Assembly (NCBI GenBank): GCA_015680685.1
Contig: MNCI01027502.1
Coordinates: 298,811 to 362,810, forward strand
Length of the DNA: 64,000 nt
Source of the DNA: Gnetum montanum
Lineage: Eukaryota; Streptophyta; Gnetopsida; Gnetales; Gnetaceae
Reading direction: 5' to 3'
In this document: positions 55,190 to 64,000 of the stretch, one piece after another
Numbering within the stretch: position 1 is the stretch's first letter
Layout of the letters: every line of letters begins with the position of its first letter
Notes under the pieces: model-generated
The model's database searches: none
Seen by the model: the letters and a program-made list of their open reading frames with translations, nothing else
What the model was told of the DNA's origin: nothing
Position numbers and translations under genes: made by a program

Positions 55190-58100
55190 GGGATGCTAGG
55201 AGGCATCTAGAGGAGGAAATGGTGGATCATCATCACCCTTAACATTTGGGCCACCAATGTCTTCTAGTGCTTGAAATATAGCAACATAAAGACAATTAGT
55301 AATTAAATGATAAAGCTAATAACTTAAATCAAACCAAAATGATAAGATAAAAAATAAGCCATTAAACATATGGGGAATCTAGCTTGATGACCTCTTGGGG
55401 AAGATGTTGAAGACTAGTCTCCAAACAATGGAGAATTTGGTCATCTAACATGTTGGCCTAGTCAACATCCCCAAGATTAATACCCATGAGGATGTTTGTT
55501 GGGTCCACTCTAGTTCAATCAAGGAGGTCCCATGACATTGTGGCTATAGAAGTCTCACCTATAACTATGGATATCTTAACAGTAGAATATTTGGCCATTG
55601 TGAGAGTGCTTTCAAAAAGTTGGTAAGCATTCTTAGCCTAAATTCCTTCGATGAATAGCTTTCTCTTGCACTATTTAGTAGTCTCCTCCTCAAGGCACTT
55701 ATGATATGTCTCCCAATCAACCTTGTACTTTATTTTATGATCCTTTTATGTCTTGCTCCATTCTAGGACCCAGGCACAATAGTCTTTCCAATCCTTGCCT
55801 TTTTGGAAGATGAGATCCATCTACATCTATTTCTTTGCCATATCCCTAGAAAGTGCTACCTTGTCATGGATCATGTTCTAATGTCAGGCCCATGTGATCT
55901 CTTTGGTTCATAGGCTATCTAAGTCACCCACATGGGCTTCCATAAAATCCTTGCAATCCTAAAGATCCCTAATTATCTTGGCTTACTATTTGGTCTCCTT
56001 CCTCAAGGTCATAACTTGCTCCCATATGGATTTATTGGACCGTTGGAACTCCCATGAAGTGTTTGTACATGAAACTACAACATGAGTAGCAATTTCATAT
56101 AATTTTAGGGATACATTCTAAACATTAGAGGAAAGATTCAGCAAGGAGTTGAATTCCATGTTGTGGATAGGATCCCATGCTACTGATGGCACTGAAAACA
56201 ACACATAATCATAATTACAAAAATAAGCATGAACCATAAACAAACATGGCCATAACATAAATACAACCTATACTTGAAGATATCCAATACAATATAGCAA
56301 AATGACTAAGGAAAATACAACATAGTTCTTACTAATCTTAGGTGTAACTGATCAATGATGTCCTTGGGAACTTCACACATGAACTCCATCTTGTCTAGAA
56401 TTTCTACCCATGGTTTCATGTGAAACTTATGTGTAGGGGCCTCTACTCATGGCTCAAGAACTACAATAAGCATAAAAATCATTGAAAAGTTAGAAAAAAA
56501 AAACAAACTTAAAACCATAGGATATTATGAGTAGCATTGAGGCATGTGCATACTTGGCTTCTCCTCTTTCTCCTTTGTGATGATGATGGGGTATGCACCT
56601 AGTAATGGCTCATCGAACAAGATGTCTGGGTCATCTAGATCAACATTGGCTAATGATTAAGCTTGGTGTTGCTATGAGAGTGCCTCCTCTACACACCTTT
56701 GTTTCTTCTCAATTGTGGCAATGAAACACCTCTTTATCTCCTCCATTATGGTAGCTGCATACCTTTTCCTTTTTTCCTTAGTGGTAGCTTGGACTGCCAT
56801 GTATTAATGCTTATCTATAATCATAACCCATAAAGCAAGTTAACATGCATAGCCATAAAACATGGAACATAGCATAAATAAATATTAAAACATACTAAAA
56901 CTTACTCATAACTGCCTAATGTGATTGGTTGAGCTTCAACTTAAGCTTCTATATCATGGATGGCTTCGATGTTGGTGGTGCTTTCTCTATGGGTCATTTC
57001 AATTTTTTCTTGGCTACCCCTTTATCCTTAGAGTGCAACTATCTAGTCCTCTTGATGTTCACTAGAACTATGAGGGGTGCATCCCCCATGCTTTCAAGGG
57101 AAGCACACTACTTACCATCAAAATCCTTGGTGGTAATAGATAATGAGTCACCCATCTCCTCTTGTGGTTTCTAGGCCTACATGGTAGTTGTAACAACATT
57201 AGGCATAGCATAAAAAATCATCCTTGCTCTCACCTTTCTTCTTCTTGTTTGACAAAGCTCATGTGGAGGTCTCTTAGCTTTCTTCTTCTTATTTGGCAAA
57301 GCTCATGTGGGGTCTTACCAGTAACACCCTTCTTCCTAACATTCTTGTAGGCTTCTCACCATCTATGTGTTGTTTCAATAGCTACACACTTCTTGTAAAT
57401 AAGGTTAAACATATCAGTGTATTTATCAAACTCCCCTCTTAATTGCTCATATACAATAGTTATGACCTTGGGGCCTTTGGTAAATACACATAAGGCAATT
57501 TGGGCCACTACCAAGGTTTGATCATTCCTAATCAAGCCTTGTTCATTAACCTTATACCTACAATATGTGCATAAAATTGACAAGTTAAGAAAGGTGACCA
57601 AACTAGTAAATCCAAAAATGATAGAGAACTATATTAATCATGCTTACCCCTATAGTTGTTAAATGGTGCTAGGTGGGTTCTAAAATAGTGTGTGGATGCT
57701 ATGTGCCACTATTAGAGTATTATTAGCATTATACTGAAAATACTCTAGTATGCTCCAAATCATCGACAAGTAACATGTGCCAACGGTGTCCCTAGTCTTT
57801 GCCAACTCTCCAACTACTCAAGTTTTAGGATCATTAGTTATGATCTTGATATTCAATCTTGTAAACTTAGTAGCAAGGTTTCCACTATAATGACTACCAC
57901 ATATACAAAGAAGTATGACCATAGCATAATACTAAATTTCTGTAAGATGTAGGCAAGGAATTCCCTTTCCCTTATTTAGAACCATAGTAAGCCTCGTTCT
58001 AGAACCAAGTGTGGGATAGGGGNAGGGGTGTGTGTTTGCCTTGGCCTGGTCGATATAGCATAAGATGACTACCAAATCAACCACAATCAAGATGGGATTT

Positions 58101-59444
58101 AGTAGGGCCTTGCATGAAAAATCAAAACACTATTAGGATCATGTTTCAACACTTAGAATTTCTTAAATAATTTTACCGAACATCCTAGTTGGGGGTGGTG
58201 AAATTAGCCCCTGTAAAAAAGGTATAAGATGTTGACTAAAATTGATTGAAAAGTTTAAAATTAACATTTTTACAACCTTTTTAGCCTTTATACATCATAG
58301 CAAAAACTTCATGACCAAAATTATGCCTTAGTTTGAAACAACATATACATAGAAAAGCCTCCAAAACCTAGAAAATGGTCATAAGGAGATGCTTACTAAA
58401 AATGGTAAAACATTTTTAGTAACAGTAAAAAAAATTTAGAATATTTCCAACATCCTTATGAATCCACAAGAGCATGAGACATTGACAAGAAAAATTTCTA
58501 AATATGTCAACATTGCCCATCTCCAAGGGGTAAAATTGATACAGCCATAACAAAGCCTAATGTACACAACCTTAATGAAAAATTCATTAAAATTTTGGTT
58601 TAATCCCACTTTCATTGATTTTACCATTGAAGAAATATTTAAATCATAAAATTTGTAGCCTTAACTAGAAAAAGCCAAAATACATAGTAGTTTTTACCTA
58701 AAACCTAACTCAATTTACATGATCATAGTCGTTACCAGAAACCCTCTTTCATGCAGGGTTGGTAAAAAATTCACGAAAAATTTGTTTTAACTCCAAACAG
58801 AGTGATTACACCACCATTTGAAAACTTAAATCAATCCGTACATACCAATATTTCATAAAAACTCAAAAACCCTTCCTTTTCTCTAGAAAAAAATTTCTAA
58901 AATTTTATGAAAATCTAAAAATGGCACAATTCACAACTGCATAATGTAACCAAATTGGCTAGATTTTCCTTGTTATAACTTGGAATTGAATGAAATAAAA
59001 ACAAAAAAACCATAACTTTTAACAATTTGTAGCTGATTTCTTAGAAAAAGAATTCAAAAGTATACCTGCTTTTTTTGCCAAAATTGATAAAAATTTAGTA
59101 TAAAACACCAAAAACTAATTTTAAAACCTAATCAAATGAAGCCAAAATAATCAAAAAACCATAGATCCATGTAAAAAACATCAAAATAAGGGATGGAATT
59201 TTGTCAAAGTTTAATTTTAGCACACACAAAATCCTAGATTTGAAAAAAATGGCCCTATTCCAAACTAGAAAAAACATCAAAAAATAGCTAGAAAACAAAC
59301 AAAATAGTTAGCAATGGCATACCTTGGGATTTTAGAATGTGAAATCTAAATGATAATAATTTTAGGTAGGTGGAAGATGCCATGGACCACTACATCTACC
59401 TCTTTAATCACTGGATTCTTACTTTTGCTACCTCTTTTCTTCAT
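55190..59444 (-). pseudogene. Antisense spliced gene of element F (HAD-like phosphatase domain)
   Basis: Exon 1 probably starts at the ATG at 59444 (MKKRGSKSKNPVIKEVDVVV). Intron 1 is about 1.2 kb. Exon 2 (58108-57648) has acceptor TGCAAG and donor GTAAGC, and reads NPILIVVDLVVILCYI, then after a frameshift EFLAYILQKFSIMLWSYF and NNTLIVAHSIHTLF. Exon 3 starts after acceptor ATTGTAG with YKVNEQGLIRNDQTLVVAQI. An acidic/basic exon is near 56800-56550 and the coiled-coil-like end lies at 56170-55370. It is collinear with D and B. HAD catalytic motifs are again replaced (DLV and AHSI). More decayed than B and D. One ambiguous base lies in exon 2 at 58023. Confidence 0.6.
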
Positions 59445-59879
59445 GGTTTTAGTAATCTACACTAGAGAAGCTTGAAGATTAAGAGGGTGGAAGCTTCAAC
59501 ACTACTTGAGAGGAGATCTGTAGCACCCATGATGAGAATGAGAAGTTATTTGAAGTAAAAACCTTAACCAAAGCTTTACTCCAATGTGCTATGTGATGTA
59601 ATGAAAGTTGTGTGTATGATTTTTGCAAGATTTGACATAAAACCCATATCCAAAATGTAAACATCTTCTTTCATACCCCATTACCAATTTAGTGCACTAA
59701 AACTCATGGTGGACTGAAGTGTGAAGGGAGGATAGGCTTACCAATGTTGGGACTCATGGGAGATAACAACAAGTTCAAATTTTTGAATTTCTTGTTGTGG
59801 GCCCCCCTTATGCCTTCCATGCATGGTGTTCCAAGCTTGGAAACCTCAACAATGTTGGAGTTTTGACTTCTTGGAACAT
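59445..59879. other. Upstream region of the antisense gene of F
   Basis: Presumed leader and promoter of the antisense gene. No clear TATA of the B/D form. It passes into the tandem array on the right. Confidence 0.35.
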
Positions 59880-62420
59880 CCAAATCATTCTTCAATCTTA
59901 TCCCCCCCTACATCCATGCTACCCAACATGGATCTAGCATGGTTTCCATTCCCTTGGCCACCTAACCTTACTTATTGCCATTTTTGGTAGCTGCCATCAA
60001 TATACATGAATCCTAGACCTCAGTAGGGGGTAAGATCTTGGTAAAGCTTGACACTTTGGGTATCCATGCTGAGACAATGCTACCCATTGTGGCTCCAATG
60101 TTGCTAAAGTGGGGTAACATCCATACTCATCCTTTGGTGCTCATCAAGCCCTAATTTGACCCCTGGATGGGTCCACATAGCCACAAACCCCTTCGACCAT
60201 CCCTGACAACTCTAAGACCTTTCCAAACCTAGTTGAATGTAGACAAGAATTTTAGATGTGATTAATCTACATTGATGAGAGATCTATCCTTGTTGCCTAG
60301 CATGGATCAAGTGTTTATGGGTGGGGATGACCTTAAATTACCAAAATTCACCACCTACTTTCCATATTTTGACTCTAACACCCCTTGTTAGCTTCTAGTA
60401 ACATAGATTGGCAAAAAATAACTTAGTTTTTGCATATAAACACCTTTTCCACACTAGTGAACCCTCCATACATGTTTCTTAGCATAGATCCAACATGGAT
60501 GCCCTAAGAGTATGCTAAAAATAAGTTTCCATAGCCTTAAATGACCATAAAATGCACTCCAATAGCATAAATGTCCTTCCATGGTATTTGTTACTCAATA
60601 GTTATCATGATTTAACCTGATTTTTGCATAAGAAAATTTCCCCATGCTAGTGAACCCCCATCCACATTGGCTAGTGTGGATCTAGTGTGGGCACCATGGG
60701 GGTATGCCAAAAAATCTATTTTGTAGCAAAAAATGACCTTGAAACCTTCCCTAGTGACCTTATGACCCTTTTGAAGCCTTACAAATGCTTTAGATGCCAA
60801 AAAATTGATTAGAAATGTAGAAAGCTATCACCCCACTCTAATCCACACTAGAACCACACTTCCCAGCATGGACAAAAGGGGGATGACTACATGAGACACC
60901 AAGGCACCTTCAAATTGGTGGATTTTGACACTAAACCTTGACCCTCAATCCATGTAGTCCTAACAGCTTTGAAACCCTATCAAATCATACTAAAAGTGGC
61001 CAAAAAATTGAATCCAAGTGGAGCCACATTAGAAGGGGGTGGGGGTGGGGGAAGGAGGTGGGGGAAGAGGGGTATGGCCAAAACTCTCACAATTTGCACT
61101 GAAATTAACATGTGTTGAGTTCCTTATCCTCTTGGAGACTTTGGTAGCCAACGCTTGATAAAATACACTTTATTTCATTATCACTCTTACTTCCACACTA
61201 GTAACCCCACTCATTCATGCTAGTCACCATGGATCTAGCATGGATACTAAGGGGATAACCCATGGAAGGCTCATAAACACCTCAAAATAACATCAAATGA
61301 CCTTGCATGCACCTTAGAATCCTACTAGCACCTCTTGGAGCCCTTAGACTTTACTAAACTAATGAAAAATAGCGAAAATCTAATCCCCTTAGATCCTTGA
61401 TGCTAGCTAGTGTGGACCTGGTGTGAATCCAAGTGGGTAGCCTCCAAAACCATAAAAGCCCTCAAAATTGCTAAATATTGACTTTAAACCCTAATGCCTG
61501 ACAATGGCAGCCTCAGGAGCTGACATGCATGGTAAATTTATTGACAAATGAGCCTAGATCCAACATTTTTGATTTTTCCACACTAGGGAAGGCCTAATCC
61601 ATGCTTAGCAATGTGGATCTAGTGTGGATGAGCTACCTTTCCACTTTTGGCAATAGATCAACACCCCTAGAGACTAAAAACCTACATTAGTAAAGCCTAT
61701 AACCTTCCAGCCTTGAGTTTGCACTAGATTGACCTTGTTTTTAACATTGAAACATACTAAGATCCCTCATCCATACTAGATCCACACTACCTAATGTGGA
61801 TGAGGGTGGGGGGTGGAGGAAGCGGGATAACCATGCACGGCCTTAAAAAGCCATCCAACCTAGCTAGATTTGACTAAAAACTAGAGAAATAATTATTTCC
61901 AACCTTAGAAACCTGAAAAATTGGTTGCTTTTCTCTTGAAACCATCCCAATATAAAAAAGAAAGAGCACTCCCATTCATCCATGCTAGATCCATGCTAGC
62001 TAGCATGGACCCAAAATGGATATTGCCTTCAACATTATTTAATGCCTAAAACCATTTCAAAATAGTCTTAAAACTTAGTTTGGGAGTGCACAACTACAGA
62101 AACTTAGCTTCATATATAAATTTGACCTTGTTTGACCTTCTTAGAGTCTATATCTACATCATCCACACTAAGCCATCTCACATTCACATTGACTAGTGTG
62201 GAGATAGGGGGATATAACTTTAAAACCTAGTTTTTGGCCTTTTTGACCTTCAAAATGATCAATTTTGATAGATCTAGCCTTGTGCTATTCTAGTAAGCCT
62301 TTGGAATTACAATTCTAACCATCTAGATGCCATGGAATCCATTTCATTAGTATCTAGGCTAGGACCACACTAACTAGCATGGATCTAGCATGAGTGGCAC
62401 TTTTAGGCTTCAATAAGGAT
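59880..62420. repeat. Degenerate tandem array, period about 190 bp, about 13 units
   Basis: A phrase built from CCACACTAG, CATCCATGCTAG and CATGGATCTAGCATGG recurs near 59890, 60085, 60295, 60455, 60645, 60835, 61030, 61195, 61395, 61585, 61765, 61980, 62165 and 62365. Units share little else, so the array is old. The core is self-complementary (CCATGCTAGATCCATG), so each unit could form a hairpin. It lies between element F and element G. No ORF fits. Confidence 0.75.
61034..61080 (+). other. G-rich tract with quadruplex potential
   Basis: At least four runs of four or more G with short loops (GGGGGTGGGGGTGGGGG, then AAGGAGGTGGGGG and AAGAGGGG). It meets the usual pattern for a G-quadruplex on the plus strand. 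It lies within one unit of the 190-bp array; a smaller G run at 61806-61822 lies in another. Confidence 0.7.
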
Positions 62421-62535
62421 TTCTAGGGGTTGAAATTGATGCCAACAGTAGCCTATCTCCTTCCCTAGTCCATTGAGCTAATGCAAGTCAACATGAGCCT
62501 AGAAAATCACCTGTATGTCCTATCCATGTTGGGGA

Positions 62536-64000
62536 TCATGTCCTATTCACCAACTCTTCGAGTGGTGACTCATCCTCCTCATCATAGAATTTCACTCCCT
62601 TCTTGCGAAGGGAGGGATTGCAATTGTATTCCTCCGCACTTTCTCTTTTACGTAGCTCACCCTCTTCTTGCGCTACTTGTTCCAACAAAACTTCAACTTC
62701 ATTGGCTCTTAATTGGGAGAGTCTCCCTTGGGCGTAAGTCCCAAGAGTTCTTCTCGTTTCATTTCGTAGCCCATCCACGAGGTGGCGAAGTTGATCACAT
62801 TTAGTGTACCCATGGCCCGGGCAACGATGTAGCAGTGTATAATAATGAGCCATGGCAGCATCCAAGGATTCATAAGCTCCTTGTTTCCAGCCTTGGATCT
62901 GCTTACGCAAATTGGACACTCTAGAGTACGTCTGATATTTGTTGTTGAATAATTCAAGCATCGTACTCCACCTCCTGATGGTTTCTGGTTCTAAGGACCG
63001 GTACCAGCTCTCTGCTTCTTTTGTGAGTGTCCTTGGGAACAACTTGAGTTTCTACCACTCATTATCTATGTTCTGCAAGGCACAGGCATCGTGGAATGCC
63101 TGTAAATGATGCTGAGGATCAGCGTTGTATCCCCCTTCAAAACGTTGGATATTATTTATGTCTAAACGCTTGATCCTACTATCCTTTAAATGCCTTTGGG
63201 AATCCTAACTGCCTCTCTAATATCAAGCATGCTTCAGGTTGCGAATATGGGTTCATCACGATCATCTCTTTCATGACGTCTGTGATGTCTACATGGTGGT
63301 TCCCTATTCTCCCTACGTGCTTGCCCTTGTCGTAACTCCTCTCGACCTTCCTATCGAGGCATTTCATCTCTTTTACCTTTACTCTCCGCATTATGCTCTT
63401 GGTGGCTATGCCCAAATGTGGAAGGAGAGGGTGAATGATGAGATGAAGGAGAAGAAGAAGGGGATCCATCACCATGGTGATGTTTCTTACCTTCTCTTCG
63501 ACTGCTTTGGTCCCGATCATTGTGACGATCCAAGTGTCTGTCATTAGTGTGAGTAGTTGTTCCTGTTGTGAACAGTTGGTGATCATGGGGATCAGAGCCT
63601 GGAATATGTATCGTTGTTCTAAGGCCCTGATGCTTTACCTCTTCACCAGAGTGAGGAGGAGGAACATCATTTTCTAAGAAACCCATTATGAGGGGTTCCT
63701 CGTCTCCTATTTCACTAATGATGTGGGGAACCTTGCCCTTCAACAATGAATGTTGGCTCTCCTGCCTTGCATCCCGAATACGTTGGGCATTTGTGGGATG
63801 ATAATCCCTTGTGCGATATATTCCAGCAACGTATTCAGTGAATAAGTCCTGCATGCCAATCTGTGCCAATTCACGGAGAAGCATGTTCGGGATGGATCGA
63901 TCTGGTGGCAAAACTATATTACCAACCGAATCTCTCCAGCGCAACTATTCGTCCTGATGGAGGGTAAAAGTTTAATCAGGGATATACTCATCGAGATGAG
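62536..64000 (-). pseudogene. gag of element G (group 1), runs off the right edge
   Basis: Two long open stretches. 63944-63351 reads LRWRDSVGNIVLPPDRSIPN, then YHPTNAQRIRDARQESQHSL and a His/Ser/Arg/Asp-rich linker. 63042-62536 reads LTKEAESWYRSLEPETIRRW, MLELFNNKYQTYSRVSNLRK, LDAAMAHYYTLLHRCPGHGY and EEGELRKRESAEEYNC. Between them KRLDINNIQRFEGGYNADPQ and HLQAFHDACALQNIDNEW are seen with a frameshift. The amber codon after NEW is at the same place as in A. It is the best-preserved group 1 gag here and ends at about 62536, where other sequence begins. Likely younger than A and C. Confidence 0.85.

Noticed and set aside
58023-58023. Single ambiguous base
   Set aside because: Sequencing ambiguity, not a biological feature; it falls in exon 2 of the antisense gene of F.
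62536-64000. Possible host gene with His/Ser/Arg-rich low-complexity region
   Set aside because: The same block order occurs in A and C, so it is retrotransposon gag.

Overview
This window is a piece of a large, repeat-rich plant nuclear genome. I find no intact host gene, no rRNA or tRNA gene and nothing prokaryotic. Almost all of it is old Ty3/gypsy LTR retrotransposon sequence in nested layers, plus one much better preserved linear copy of a caulimovirid (plant pararetrovirus) genome. The combination suits a gymnosperm or another large-genome plant; the species cannot be read from the sequence.

Two retrotransposon groups are present. Group 1 (elements A 1-5372, C about 21009-33755, G 62536-64000 on the minus strand) has an Athila-like layout, a primer site matching tRNA-Asp and closely related gag domains. 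Group 2 (B 5373-17149, D 35998-51140, F 33756-35997 plus 51146 to about 59500) is Tat-like: a gag knuckle of the CxxHxxxGH type and, in B, a second archaeal-type RNase H. D is a complete LTR-to-LTR insertion with a perfect 5-bp target duplication (AAGGT) and sits inside the gag of F. F in turn starts inside the presumed 3' LTR of C.

The most unusual feature is a spliced gene on the strand opposite to gag-pol, carried by all three group 2 elements (B 5373-8880, D 42500-47054, F 55190-59444). It lies between protease and reverse transcriptase, has its own TATA box in B and D, and has homologous exons with splice sites at the same places. Exon 2 reads as an FCP1/NLI-interacting-factor (HAD) phosphatase-like domain in which both catalytic aspartate motifs are replaced in every copy. 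Exon 4 has the pattern of a plant transposon-associated domain, and the C-terminus is acidic and then coiled-coil-like. The modules of these elements are separated by clusters of one short repeat (core ACCTTAAACTAGCA), always in the same orientation.

The viral element (about 23823-29703, minus strand) interrupts the RT gene of C. It is a circular genome opened inside the movement-protein gene: coat protein, protease-RT-RNase H and a third ORF, then the intergenic region with TATA box, two AATAAA signals and a tRNA-Met-like primer site, then the movement-protein start. Coat protein, pol and third ORF share one frame and are parted only by TGATGA and TAA.

Region by region: 1-995 LTR of A; 1156-5372 gag, protease and RT of A; 5373-8880 antisense gene of B; 9059-12909 repeat cluster and pol of B; 12961-17149 repeats, 3' module and LTR of B; 17150-21009 SINE-like pieces and unassigned AT-rich DNA; 21009-23822 C; 23823-29703 viral element; 29704-33755 rest of C; 33756-35997 LTR, leader and gag start of F; 35998-51140 D; 51146-59444 rest of F; 59880-62420 a degenerate array with a period near 190 bp; 62536-64000 gag of G.
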